Positions 1-13,300 of a DNA stretch of 64,000 nt are shown here, piece after piece. The notes under the pieces were generated by a model. It was given only the letters and a program-made list of their open reading frames with translations, made no database searches and had not been told where the DNA came from. Position 1 is the first letter of the stretch, and each line of letters opens with the position of its first letter. The translations under genes and the position numbers were made by a program. Source of the stretch: Silurus meridionalis (taxonomy: Eukaryota > Chordata > Actinopteri > Siluriformes > Siluridae); the NCBI RefSeq assembly GCF_014805685.1, contig NC_060907.1:7897992-7961991 (forward strand). Reading direction: 5' to 3'.

Positions 1-324
1 TGCTATTGGCCACATCTTTTAGTATGTCAGAATGTGCAGCTTCATTTTTCTAGTGGTTGTTCGTGACTGACAAGGCTAAACCACAGTAAGCTGAGCATAT
101 GTGTAAATGTAGGACACGTTTACTCTGAGCTACTGCAAACTTTTAAGCTGTATCTAAAAAGAAAAGGAACTAATGCTGCAAATTGGTCAGTTGGTAATCA
201 TTTCTAATATAATTAATTCATACTTGTTTAGAAAATGGCCAAGGGAAGGCAAGGAGCCTCCAGTGTCAGCAAATTGTAACTGTCTGAGATAAAGTCAGAG
301 CTTTCCAGTCTCCTAATAACTTCA

Positions 325-575
325 GTGGAAAATTTTGGGTCTCATTTACTAAAAAATGAAGGGGGGAAAATACTGAAAAGGGAAATAAGAAGTGCACTTT
401 TGTGGACCTGACCATGAGATTGAACATCCAATTCCACATTTAGTCCCCATTTGCTACTATAAAAACCTCCACTCTTCTGGGAAGATGTTCCACTAGATTT
501 TGAAGTGTGTTTGTGGAGATTTAGTAAAGTCAGGTACTGATGTAGGTGAGATGAGGAGGCCTGCGGTGCAGTCAT
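325..575 (-). pseudogene. Tc1-like transposase C-terminal fragment, copy A
   Basis: On the minus strand it contains TTCAAAATCTAGTGGAACAT and CTTCCCAGAAGAGTGGAGG, then GGGGACTAAATGTGGAATT. The same blocks occur on the plus strand at 3640-3720 (copy B). The translation includes SKSSGTSSQKSG, the degenerate reading of the family's transposase end. Confidence 0.75.
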
Positions 576-3424
576 TGTTCCAATTCATCCCATTCATTCT
601 CTAATAAATGTTTATTATATAAGTTATTAAATGAGTTATCTAAGAAGTCACCATTTAATCACAATGTAAATTGTGGATATTTCATGAACATTAAAAGTAC
701 TTCCTTTTATAGGCAGAAATGTGTTCAGTGCAATAAGAAAAATTTGCTTTCTTATGAAAGTCTCTGCAGTTGGAAGAAAACCTGTGCTAAATGAAGTATG
801 TGGTACTTTGATACCTGAAACATGAAACGTAATTCTCAACTGAACAATAGGTTATGTTTATTTGGTCATCGGCGATCAAAGGCCTGAGACGGATTAGATA
901 TTTCTCACTGTGGCCTGCAATGCACTCAAACACTTGCAGACACACTCATACGTTTGTATTACCCTCGGCTGTTTAAATGCGAACCAATTACGTGCCATTC
1001 ACAAGCTAGAAGGCCAAACAGACCGCCTGGCCTCGGCAGCACGTGTCTAGAGATCAAACGTGAGTCTGTTATGAGCCAAAATAAACAATTTAGCATTGGG
1101 AGCCATTTCCAGAACTTCCACTGGAAAACAAGCAGTCCGATCTCCTGCGAGTCGGGCCATTGTAATGCAGAACAAATGGAGGCCATTAGCACAGCAGGCG
1201 GTGACATTTTTTATTATCCACCAGAGAAGATGTGGCAAGATGAAGGCACGCTGTGGTGACTGTGGTATTCCGATCAGTGCTTCGTGGAAGAAGGACTTCA
1301 CATTCGAGTCTTGAGATTTAATCCACCACTATGGGTTTCGGGTGAGATTGTCAAGACTCGCAATGTGTTTTTGCTTTTCAGGGTTCATTTGTAAATCCTT
1401 CTGGAGTGATAAACGAGCTGTTGTGAGTGATGTCACTTTCTTACGAAAACCCGCATGGTGTTCGAGATGTTTCGCTCAAAAGAATGGAAGAAAAGTGAGT
1501 TATCGAAAGTTTAGACAACTTGTTTATTCGGCCAAGACGCTATAAAATACGTCAGTCATTTTTTTATTTTATTTTATTTTTTTGAATGCTGCTTGTTCAT
1601 TAATTATTTTATTTAATGCATACTAAAATAACTAGAGGGGAAATCTGAGTAGATAATAATGACAGCTTAATTTCTTTAATAAGGGTGTGAATTGATGAAA
1701 AGTAAATTGCCAGTGGGTTGTTTGAGCTTCAACGCATGCCCTGTTAGTTTTTTAGGTAAACACACAACTAGGTTTTCCTTGAGGTGTGAAATTTGTCAAC
1801 TTATTTCTTTTTTATTTATAAAGGAAAGCTGAATATTTTAGAAAAGCGATGACATACCACCTCAAAGGATTACTGGCGCTAAAACGATTCCACCCGAAAG
1901 TATTGCGATGTCAACACTTTGAAGTTAACGTTAATGGATAATTACCCGTTCTGCTTCATCCTGCGCCAAGATGTTGACACTACATGGTCGATTAAGTCAT
2001 CCGGCTCCCTACTATGTGTGAACAGCTGAAAACCACATTGTGATAGATTCCCTAGAGGAACTTCGTGTAATCTTCTGTGAGGTGCTCGCTTTATTCTCTC
2101 TGTCTTTATTTCGAGACGGCGTGCAGAGGATGCCAGTTTCCGAAGGGTGACTGACGCATGTGCTGACAGTCTGTCATGATGTTTCAACATGTCCGTCCTC
2201 CTCGAACCGTGCTGCTTCTGGGATTTGTATAAACAAACCTACAGGTGTTTGGATGGAGCACATCTCTTTCAACTCCTACGCATGCCAAGATATCATCCAT
2301 CACACTTCAACCGCTGTGACATTGTTTTCTGCAGGATTTCAGCGAATTGCACTTGTAGTTAAAGTGATCTGTGGGGTTGTTTTTTTTTTTTTTGGCACCA
2401 CTAATCACATTACAACAAATTCAAAATGGTCTTATATACTGGACCATGTTTCGCTGTTCTTTTGCACCACCATTGACCATCATTCCCATTTAATCACAGC
2501 AAACCGAAATCCCTTTCTATCTGAAGCTTTTTCTGGATAAGCTCTGTTCATTTATGCCAATGCTGACTCAATCCTTCTAACAAATGTCAATCAAGATATA
2601 AATAACAAAATGATTTTTAAAATGTTAGAGCGTTCCCTTGAAATGCGTTGAAGTCAGTGAGGGCATGTTGAAAAGGGTATTAGAACACAATCCCTGTTTA
2701 CAAGCTTTCAGCATTTGTTACAAGCTGGTACAAGAGCAAACTTATCTAATGAAGGTCCCTGGTGTCAAAGTGGCATTTTAAATCATAATGTGCTGGAAAA
2801 TGTGCTGAAAATAAAGACTGTTACGATTATTTAAATGTCCCACTTAATGGAATGGTCATTTAAAGTAAAAAATAAATCAAAAAAAGTGTGAAAATCTTTG
2901 ATCTCATTGCTATTATATTCAAACTAAGTAGTTTTGTTAATGACTGTCTTCTGTCTTTCTACCCAGTTTAGGAATTAAAAAGCTGTAATGGCTCGAATTA
3001 AGTAAAAAGGGTACATATTTGCTCTAAAGTTTCTGAAATGTATTTTGTGCTGTAATTATAATTAGCTCTTGGCTTAAGGTCATGATTTACTCCAAATTGG
3101 GGTTGATTTGGAACAGGCTGCAAATGGGGAAAAAACTGGTTCATAGGTGGTGTTTTTCTAGGCAAAACTAAAGCAAGCAAAAAAAAGTAAAATGTGTTGT
3201 GCCACTGTGCATCAGAATCCTGACTTCTTGACAGCTGAAGTTTTTGATGAATAACAGGTCAGAAAAGCATAATAGAAATGCCCATCTTTGTGGTACCTTC
3301 ACTATATTTCCAAAATCTATCTGCGACTCTTTTCCAAACTGTTATCACAAATCTGGATGCACTCAATTGTACAGGACTTTAGATGCACTATAATAAAATT
3401 TAGCATTCACTTGAATTTGAAAAC
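576..3424. other. No gene seen; possible conserved non-coding block at 900-1545
   Basis: Several overlapping short open frames on both strands at 954-1314 have no recognisable protein and no splice signals. The block is more balanced in composition than its surroundings, which can mark conserved regulatory DNA, but this cannot be told from one sequence. Confidence 0.4.
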
Positions 3425-3785
3425 CCAAACCTGTTCCAGCATGGCAATGCCCCTGTGCACAAAGTGAACTCCTTGAAGAGCTGGTTTGGAGTGGCCTGCT
3501 ATAGAGCTCTGATCTCATCCCTACTGAACACCTATAGAATGAAATGAAATGCAGACTGAACCCCAGGCCTCCTTACCTACATCAGTTCCTGTCTTTTGTA
3601 ATACCCTTGTGGCTGATGAACACAAATATCCATAAGCACACTCCAAAATCTAGTGGAACATCTTCCCAGAAGAGTGGAAGGAATTATAAGAGCAATTTGG
3701 GACTAAATGTGGAATGCAATGCTCTAAAATCATAATGCCATACCTATGACCAGGTAACCCAATACTTTTGGAAAGATAGTGTATA
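3425..3785 (+). pseudogene. Tc1-like transposase C-terminal fragment, copy B
   Basis: The plus strand reads FQHGNAPVHKVNSLKSWFGV at about 3437-3496, corresponding to the transposase catalytic-region block with stops following. It ends CAATACTTTTGGAAAGATAGTGTA, a typical element end. Shares over 150 nt with copy A in opposite orientation. Confidence 0.78.
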
Positions 3786-5163
3786 TCAGATAAGTAGCTA
3801 GCCATTATATCAGCAAATCTATCTAAGATATCAGGCCTAGTATAAGAGCATTTGGTGATTTATTCAGCCCACCTAACAATGGAGTGGGTCTGTTTGGACC
3901 TGGCAAAGCTGGCTCTGGAAGAACCCCTGTTTTAGACAATAGTGGTTTAGAACTGTGTAATAAACAGGCACAACCCGATGGAAACAATTACTCCATTATT
4001 CAAGAACGGTAAAGGGAAAACCTCTTAATAATTGTGAATGATGCTTTTTTTCATTACTTTAGAGCAATTTTTTCAGTGTTTATCATATTTTGTGTTGAAC
4101 TATAAGGTCACCACTAGTCTGTTCATGCTTTTTCATGTTACCATTGTCAAATACATCAACTGGAGTGGTCTGGATATCAATAGACTTATATAAAGAAGGC
4201 ATTTCCCTTGCGCTCTGCTGAAACCCAATGTAAAAACAGTGGCTAAAATGAGATGAAGCAAAAATAGAAACTTCGGTCGCTTTACAAGTCTAGCGCTGTT
4301 GAACCCGGTATTGGAATGAGCCAGGTCAATCTGGCAGACTATCAGACAAAAAAAATTTGAATGAATTGTGGAACTGTAAACCTCATCGTTAGCATACAGG
4401 AAAGAGAAATATAAAACACAATCATTCTGGCATTAATCACGGGTGACTGAGGCAGCGGTTGGGCCTGAAAGATGACGCGCCAAGAGAATCTCGTCTCTTG
4501 TTCTCGTTATCATGTGGATATGTCATGCTTGTGAACCGAGTATTGTTTAGGTATCAATATTATGACTAGCGTTCATTTGTTTCACTGAAAGAACTGTGAC
4601 AAAATAATCACTTCTAGCCAAAAGACACTAAACTCAAATTAGAAACTGTTTCCATCAAATGGCAGATATCTCTCGCTGTTCATTTAATGCTTGTCTCTTT
4701 GTTTGTCATTTAACTGTGACAAAATGGAAAGAATCTGTTATAGCTTTTCTGGTTTAATTGTTTAGGTATATATCCTCTGGTATCATCAGAGAATGTGAAG
4801 ATGATACAGTCAATCAGAATGAGAAATCAGGCCTTGATTCTGTTTAATTGTTTGTTTTTAAGCAACAACAGGACAGTTTATGTGTGTAAATCGGTTACCT
4901 GAACACAAGAGCATTCAGCATAAACTTCCAGTGATGTTACACTTCACTTTCATGGAGATAGACAGTGTCAAAGGCTAAAACGTTTTCCGAGGAAGATGGA
5001 TGCTTGGGATTTTTTAAATACACAAAATGGCGTAAGTGTGTGTGTGTATGTATGTGGTTTCACACTTGCTCTTATTCACAGCCCATCTGCTAGTGTGTTC
5101 TTGATAAAATCCAGAGCATTATGGGAATGATGGATGGTGTGTCAGATGGCTCATCTGTGAGCA

Positions 5164-5165
<2 letters not shown>

Positions 5166-5217
<52 letters not shown>
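5166..5217. repeat. (GT)n microsatellite
   Basis: About 52 bp. Confidence 0.97.
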
Positions 5218-5218
<1 letters not shown>

Positions 5219-5532
5219 CGGCACTCATATTTTTATTTTTTTTTATGACGAATGAGCCAAGATCATAATCCTGATTTCAGATTAGGAGATTATATGCAAC
5301 ATTTCTTTCATAAACACCTTTTGTTTACTTCTGTTTCTTTCACACCTGGTCCTGCTTTGCCCAAACCACACCCGGTAATTTTCATTCACACCTGCGTCAT
5401 GGTATTATTTTTGTTCTCTCATTTGTTTTAAATGTCTTGCTCTATTACAATTTCCTGGTGTGCTCTCTGGGCCATATTCAGAGTTGAGTTTAGAACATTT
5501 CCTGAAATGTTGAAGACTTTATTCAGATTTCA

Positions 5533-5700
5533 AAATGGGGTGTTCATAGTTCAGTGGTTAAGGCTCTGGGTTACTGGTCGTACAGTTGGGGGTTCAAACC
5601 CTGCTATTTCCAATCTGCCACATTTGGGCCCTTAATCCTCAGTGCTCCAGGGGTGCTGTATTATTGCTGACTCTGCACCCTAATGCAAAGAAAAAATTCA
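5533..5700 (+). mobile_element. tRNA-derived SINE (distinct family)
   Basis: TTCAGTGGTTAAGGCTCTGG (box A) and GGGGGTTCAAACCCTGCTA (box B) followed by an unrelated body ending GCAAAGAAAAAATTCACTG. Different from the GATCAGAAGGTCATGAG family. Confidence 0.75.
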
Positions 5701-6522
5701 CTGTGCTGTAAAGCACCTCTTTTTCTATCTTTTCCTTTTATTTTTCCTTGCGAGAAAGTGCCTTTAGACTTGAGTGCTATTCAGAGGATGTTGGATTTCA
5801 GCCTATTTTTCTTGTGCAATATCAGCATTTCAGTGAGGAACAGTTTTAATGCCCGGCACCACCGTTTGATGTTAAGACAATATGTCCCATTGACATTTGA
5901 GCTGTAAATACAATCAAACTACAGCCTAAACTATTTGACAGCATCGTTTAAATACAGAACATCAGTAATTAAATAATAGTAATGGCACTTTGAGAACACT
6001 GGAGGATATTGTATCTAACTTTTGTGGGGAAAAAAGATCTGTCAGATTTTTAAAGGCGGTATCTCACAGAATTGAAAACATCCATCACATTTCAGCAACC
6101 ATTTTATGTTCACAAGGGAAAATATTATACAAATAAAGTAAAGACGTTTGGGCTCTGACATGTACCTATGTAAAACATAGCCATTATTACTACCTGTTTT
6201 AGTGTCACACTGGTAATTGGACCTCACATCATAATACATTAATACAAAAGAATTTCAAATTTGTTATCCAATGAATGTATCCAGGTTGAAAATCCACTAT
6301 ATAGAACACAAGCAGAGAAAAGATGATGATGATCAAGTGATCAGGAATGTCTCTGTTCTCAGTATTGTTTACATCACGGACTTCCTCCCTCTCATCCGCG
6401 TTAATCCCAGACTTGTTACCTTAGGCCTTGCTGAATGTTAGCTTTGTAAACTAGTCTACGTCTGCGGTGTGAGAGCCAGGAAATGATACACCGCGAAGAG
6501 ACAAGAAATGAGTTGATGGGCA

Positions 6523-6605
6523 GAAAATGGTGCACAATGTAGGTTTCTTTCGGCTTCTCCCGTTAGGGGTTGCCACAGCGGATCCTCCGAAAATGGTGCA
6601 CAATG
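6523..6605 (-). mobile_element. 49-bp LINE 3' tip flanked by a perfect 17-bp target-site duplication
   Basis: 6540-6588 is the extreme tail of the same LINE family as 62050-62366 (plus-strand TTTCGGCTTCTCCCGTTAGG, then GGTTGCCACAGCGGATC). It is flanked by two identical copies of GAAAATGGTGCACAATG at 6523-6539 and 6589-6605, the footprint of target-primed reverse transcription with extreme 5' truncation. Confidence 0.9.
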
Positions 6606-6609
6606 AAAA

Positions 6610-6812
6610 GAAAAATATTTATCACATCACCAAATAGATTAAACTAAAGTAACAAGTTTGATTTAAAAATGTAAGAAGTACAAAGTACAAATATTTATGT
6701 AAAAATGTCATGAGTGAAAGTAAAAAGTTAGAAAGTAAAGTACTGATACTAGAAAAATTGGCTTAAGTACAGTAACGAAGTATATGTCTTTCATTACTTC
6801 CAACCTCTGAGT
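6610..6812. repeat. Fragment of the AAGTACTTAAGTA-type teleost repeat
   Basis: The minus strand shows TTGGAAGTAATGAAAGACAT, TTCGTTACTGTACTTAAGCC and GTACTTTGTACTTCTTACA, the pattern of a very common fish repeat. It abuts the Tc1 element at 6814. Confidence 0.55.
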
Positions 6813-6813
6813 C

Positions 6814-7967
6814 AATGTGCAGCTTGTATAGCAGTACAGATTTACTGTCCTCTGAAAATAAGTAAACATACAGCCATTATTTGTCTAAATAACTGACAGG
6901 AAAAGTAGTCAAAAGTGTCAATATTTTGTGTAAGCACCATTGTTATGTAGCACTGCCTTAATCCTCCTGAGCATAGAATTCACCAGTTGTTGCTGTGATC
7001 CTCTTTCACTCCTCCTGATGAATGTTAGACATACTGTATGGTGCTTCTCCACCTTCCGCTTGAGGAGCCCCACAGGTGCTCAATATGTTTCAGGTCTGGA
7101 GACATACTTGGCCACTCCATCACCTTCAGCTTCCTCAGCAAGGCAGTTGTCAAGTTGGTGGTGTGTTTGGGGCTATATTATGGTAAAAAACTGCCATTCG
7201 GTCCAGTTTCTGAAGGGAGGACATCATGTGCTTAAGAATGTCACAATGCATGTTAAAATCCATGTCTCCCTCAATGAACTGCAGCTCCCCAGAACTAGCA
7301 GCACTCATGCAGCCCCAGACCATGATGTTACCACCACCATGCTTGACCGTAGGCAAGATACAATTTCTTGGTGCTTCTTACCAGGGTGTCAACACACATG
7401 CTAGACATCATCTGAGCCAAACATGTTTATCTTAGTCTCATCAGACCACAGGACATGGTTCCAGTAATTCTTGCTCTTGGACCAGTTGTCTTCAGCAAAC
7501 TGTTTGTAGGTTTTTTGTGAGCCAGCTTCAGAAAAGTGTTTCAGAGTGCGGAACATGTTCTGAGCGCTGACAAGTGGACCTTCCAATTAAGCAACCTCTA
7601 AAGCACTCATGCATCTGTTTTTTTAAGCAGCTTCTGCACCTGACACACAGCACGAGAACTCTACTTCTTTGATGGACCCTTGTGAGGTCTGTTCCGAGTG
7701 GAACCCATCTTGGAAAACCTCTGTATGACTCTGGCCACTGTACTGTAACTCAGTTTCAGGGTGTTACAGGCTCTTCTTATAGCCTCGTCCATCTTTGTGG
7801 AGAGCAACAATTTTAATTTTTAAATACTCAGAGAGTCTTTGTCATGAGGTGCCATGTTGAACATATAGTGGTCAGTTTGAGAGAATTGTACCTTATAAAC
7901 TCAATAACTGTATGTTGAGTTATTTTTAGAAGACAGTAAATCTATACTGCTATACAAGCTGCACATT
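6814..7967 (-). pseudogene. Degenerate Tc1-like transposon with inverted ends of about 65 bp
   Basis: 6814-6875 (AATGTGCAGCTTGTATAGCA, GATTTACTGTC) is the reverse complement of about 7905-7967. Between them the minus strand reads DNWSKSKNYWNHVLWSDETK and INMFGSDDV (first catalytic Asp region), then KHGGGNIMVWGCMSAASSGE and later pieces with stops. Right-side sequence to about 8075 (GTGAGGGGTCTACTCACTTTT) also looks like a Tc1 end. Dead copy. Confidence 0.85.
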
Positions 7968-8075
7968 TACTACTCTAATACAGTATATATCCAAGTTTCA
8001 TTTCTGTAGTAATGTAGATATATTAAAATGGGTGCTGAAATGTGAGGGGTCTACTCACTTTTAATAGATACTGTT

Positions 8076-11000
8076 AGTAACAAAAGACTTAAAAGAAATG
8101 TATATAATGGTCCTAATTCCTGTGAAAAGACACAGGTGAGGGTATTTGAGACATGTGATGTGGCTGATGGAATTTGTACTTCAGCATGCCTTTGACACTA
8201 TCCTGATGATCTGAGCTATTTTATGGAGAAACAGGATAAAGAATACAAATTTAATTATTTGATAGGGTAGAAGATGGGTGCTTGATCAGCTTGTCTTTCA
8301 AAGCATAGGCACATTTTTAAATAAAAATTTTTTAAAGAGTGCATTTAATTACCAAAACCATTTCAATTATTTAACAATCGTAAACATATATGTATCATTT
8401 ATATTGTGAAAGAACAGTGCATTAAACGAAAGGCCTTCTCTGCTGGCCTAAACCCTATCAGAAGCACTGACCTACATTCACAACCTAAATTCTAATATTT
8501 GTTACATGAAATGTTATTAATTCATTCCCAACAGTTTATTCTCCTCTTTTTGTAGTGTTTCTCTTGGCTGCACTGCTTCCAGTAAATGTATGTGGATTTT
8601 TTTTCTCTCTATGTGCTGCCATTTCAATTTAATCTGCCCAGGGCCTTCACACTCAGTAGTGCTGGCTGATGTACCTTAGACTATATTAGAAATGGGTCTG
8701 TTTCTTTACTAATCAGATTTCAATTTCGCCTCACAGGTCCAGCTAGCTGTTGTATTGAATTTACATTTTTAATGTTTTTGTCATTTTATAGGACAAATAT
8801 TGATTCTGAACTGTTCCAGGTGATGTAGGTGCACAGTTGTGGTTGTAGTGTAGCGGTTTGGAGTCTTAACTGGGTTTCTCGCTTTAGTAAAATAGTATTC
8901 ACCCTCCATATGTTAAACGTCTCTCTCTCTGTAATGCCACGCGTTGTTTGTATTGCGTTTTTGTGGGTAAGTCCCCACTGAAGGCCCAGGTACCAAATGC
9001 ACGGCCCGACACTGCTTTCACACATCACAATTTCATGAAGTATTTTCATAGATAAATTAGATATAGATTGAAAACTGTAAGCATAGGATGTTTTTTTATT
9101 TTTTAAAGGCACTACTCCTTAGTAATATATTGAAAATGTAAAAGGCATCTAACAGATGTTTATTTAAGTGCTTGCCATATTACATATATAATCCTATTTG
9201 TTTTCAAATTGCTTCAGATTATTCCATGCTATTACATCTGACAGTATAGAAAAAAATCTTGTTTCCTTTTTCTGCCTGTGTGATTTTTTATCACTATTTT
9301 TATTTATTTATTTCTGCCTCAAACACAAATGCTTGCGGTTTGGTCTAGACGATACAGAAATACTCCACCTTGTTTAGTTTTTTTATACTCCTTGTAATTT
9401 GCACAACCTGAATAACAAGTCCCGAAAGTCGGCATAATCGCATACGTAACCCGACTCTGAATACGTATAACTTTCTTTGCGTAAATACTGACGTATCTTC
9501 TGGATTGAAGTCTCTGAGCGTGACCTTCTGTTTGCAGTGTGTGGTTTTAAAGTCTAGCAATTTATTGATGACACATTCGGAGTCTGATGACTCAGTTTCT
9601 CGTAGTTTTGGATTTCTTCGTTTCTTGCTTACATTCACATTTACGGCATTTGGCAGACGCCCTTATGCTGAGCGACTTACAGAAGTGCTTTGTAGTCTTT
9701 ATCAAAAACATATCCTCATGCTAGTTCACAAGGTTGGGAAATAAGAACACCAGCAATTGAACAGTGATTCCATTTATTACTGCTCAGCTCCAGTGTTGGA
9801 ATAGAAACTCATTTGGAAACATATTCTTCTATAATTCTTTCACGTTGTTTTGATTTCTCTCTGGTTTTGCCTTCTAATTGTCTTTATTATAGGCGTTTTC
9901 AACATTTTATAAACCTAATCTCTTTCAGCCATGTCTTTAGTGTGTGTGGGTGTGTGTGATTTATCATTTACACAAAAACCTTTTCCTTTACTCAAAATTC
10001 AGGCAGTGACGATCCTCAGGGAGGTGATAAGGCAAAGATTTTTTTCCACCATACATATAAAGAAAATTGTGATTTAACCTATAAATCTATATCATTTATC
10101 TTTTTAAGTGTGGGAACTAGATTTCTAAGGATTTGGAATTTGTGGCATTGCATAAGCTATAGGAATATTGCAAAACCTGTCTAAGCATTTGATTTGACAT
10201 TTTCTGGCTTTGCTTCAGTGCAGGAATGTTGGATTATCTCCCTAAAAGCAGATTTATTAAGACTTTCACTTATAATATATCTTTTTCCTAAGACAGTGTA
10301 ACAGGTGTGGTTTTAAATTAGATTTAAACGTTGTATATCACGGTACATGAGTTTCATTTTTCTTTCTCAGTCCATGTAAAAAAGTGAATTATTTATAATC
10401 CTTTATTTGTAATCCATGTCCAGATCTTTCATATTCTATGATTATGATGATGAAACCAGTGTAGACCAAAATCAATCTTTGCCTTTTGCTATTGATTAAA
10501 TGTATGATTGTAAACTAATGGCCAGATAATAAGTTCACATAATCACAACACAGGGTGTCTTTTTATATAATAATGAATGCCACTAGGCCTTGTGGTTTTT
10601 GTGGGTGAAGGAATTCTCTTTACAATGCAGGTCAAAATGTCAAAGAAATCAATAGCAGTGTTTTTATCAGTGTAACGTACCATTTAAAAAAAAATTAATT
10701 TATGCACTAATGTTTTTTGATGGCTTGACGCTCCTACACCACAATTGTGTGTGTTAATGAATGGATGTGTAGTTTGGATTTATTACTTTTTTTCCCTCAC
10801 ATGAACAGCACAGCATAATTAAATAAAAGAATACACTACAGGTTAAAACTATAGATACTGTGGTTGGTTTTTCTTAATTAAGCAAAGTAAAGATCCGGTT
10901 CCAAACAATCTGGAACACTGGAATGTATTTCTACATCTCACAACTTTCAAACCATTTTAATTATCCGGTTCTTCTGAAAACGGATTTTTCTGTTGATTTC

Positions 11001-12243
11001 TTGCTATTTTTCTGAATCTCTATATACGATCATCACAAAAGTCTTCTACAACAAATACACAATCTTTGCATTAAACGAATGAACAAATCATGACATACTA
11101 ACAACATTTTCAACAATGAAATGAAACGTCTGTGCATATAAACATGCAAATCAACATGCAAGCAGAACAAATGAAAAAATAATCCTAGAATTTAATATAA
11201 TATGACCAATAATGATGACATACAAGCAAATAACACACAAGAATCGAATACAACAAATCAATAATTCTTGCAAAAAAGCGTAAGACGGCTTCGTTACTGA
11301 TGAGGAACCGATAGCACTGAGAAGAAAGAAAAAAGTAGAGAGATGAAGCTACTGTATAAATGATTAATCTGCTTTTTTTTTTTTAAATACAAGCTCAGGT
11401 TTTATTTCTTATTTAATGCACATAACGGGTTTTCAAGAACAGTGCAGACCCGGACGAAAGGGTCATAATCCGAATGATTGATTGATCGAGGTTTTGAGTC
11501 AGATGCATCTGAAATGAGAATGCCTAGCAGCACAAAGTGGCCATGATTAAATATTGATCCGCTGCAGCTATTTGAACAGTTTCCTAATGAGAGCTCATCT
11601 ACATGTCAATCACTGCAGGACGGGCATCAAAATGACCTACTTGTCGATTTCTATCTGGATGATTTCAAATTTCCAACAGTGTGTTGTCTGAAAAATTTAT
11701 TATTATTTTTTTATAATAAAAGCATTGTCATTCCTTTTGTTAAAATACTCAGTATGATGATCTTCTTCATAGCAGGAAGATATCTCAACCCCTAATCAGA
11801 CAGAATGATTTATACCCCTTTATTCCCTTCTTTGTCCATGTATTATTGCTTTTTTCTTTTTTTCTTTTAATAATGCAATCCCGTGAGGTGTCAATCAACC
11901 ATTCTGGCTTGTGCTGCGGTTTTACATGTTATCATGCATGTATTTTCCTAAGCGAATATGCACTTAAAGTGTGTACCATAAACGTGCACTAAACGAGCTC
12001 AGAGGTTCTTTAGAGTGTAGTAAAGCGATTGAGAGCATGCACACTTCGGGAAGGGTGAGCCTCTGCGGGTCCTTCATGGCTAATTTATGAGTGAAATCTC
12101 ATCTCGGGAGTGTGATTCCAGAGCCTCTGCTTTTGATTAAGTGCTGATCTGTGCCCCTCATCAGCACTATAAGAGCAATGATCCTTCTAACTGTATCATG
12201 GCACACACTGTTGTAAATCCACCTACATATACAGTATACACAC

Positions 12244-12245
<2 letters not shown>
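8076..12245. other. No gene seen
   Basis: AT-rich non-coding sequence with one SINE-type tail (9630-9705). 11450-11650 is less repetitive and contains several homeodomain-like TAAT and ATTGATC motifs, with no further support. Confidence 0.55.
9630..9705. repeat. Conserved SINE-type tail
   Basis: TTTACGGCATTTGGCAGACG followed by CCCTTATGCTGAGCGACTTA, the same tail as at 58504 and 13240. Confidence 0.75.
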
Positions 12246-12297
<52 letters not shown>

Positions 12298-12317
12298 GTG
12301 TGTGTGTGTGTGTGTGT
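12246..12317. repeat. Compound (CT)n(GT)n microsatellite
   Basis: (CT)n to 12295, then (GT)n to 12317. Confidence 0.97.
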
Positions 12318-13239
12318 ATGTATTTTTCTGTTGCTCTCTCTGATACAGAAGTTATAGATCTCCCTCTTGGCTGTGAACAAGGCCATTAGAGCCCACGCTG
12401 ATCACTCTCGACAAGCACCAGCACCGACCGCCTGACACATTCTTGCTCTGACATAGTTTAAGGCTGTCTGATCCAAGATCCAAACAGCACTGTCAGCTCA
12501 GGTCTATTCGTTTAAAAAGGGACTGAGCTGAGACTGAACTCATTTAGGATCATATTCAGTTCCAATTGCAGATTTAAATTCAAATCACAACTCATTTGAC
12601 AAATGAGTTTAAACCAAGCTGAAAACGCTACCATGTAAAATGGGGGGGTTGTTCATACTGTGGTATCATAAAAGCATGGCAGTCATATTATATTGCTCTA
12701 TTATGTGCTCTAGAACAGCAGCATGAGAAATTTTCTATACATCGCAGCATTGCATAACTATGATAATAAGGACAATGTAATGCGTGTTTACAATCACTTC
12801 ACCTTCACAGAGGAATGTTTTATTAAACCATTATAAAATTCTCAAACTGTACAAACTGCATTAACCTTAGTAACCTTAGTCAAGGTTCTATATGGCCAAT
12901 TCATTTTTATTTGTATATTGCTTTTAGCAGTGGACATTGTCTCAAATGAGCTTGACAACGAGAAAAAAAAAAGTAATAAAGTTGTATGAACAAATGTATC
13001 ATTTTAGTGCTTAAGTTTGTTCCTTGTAATTTGAACTTTATCCCTAATAAGTGAGAGTAAGAGTTATTTTATCGTCAAAATAAAATGCTTTGCTATATTA
13101 TAAAAGAATCAGATACTAGACCAATAACCAATGAGTTTTTGTCATATATCATATTTCAGTTTTGGCATCACAAACTGTTTTCTGTTGCTGTGTAAAAATA
13201 AAAATGAAACAAAGTTAAATAACTTGAGATCTTTTGCTA

Positions 13240-13300
13240 CCTACATTTACATTTATGGCATTTGGCAGACGTCCTAATCCAAAGGGATTTACATTAATCC
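13240..13300. repeat. Conserved SINE-type tail, degraded
   Basis: TTTATGGCATTTGGCAGACG then TCCTAATCCAAAGGGATTTA. Confidence 0.7.

Noticed and set aside
954..1314. Coding exon at 1 kb
   Set aside because: Competing frames on both strands, no splice-site pair and no recognisable domain.
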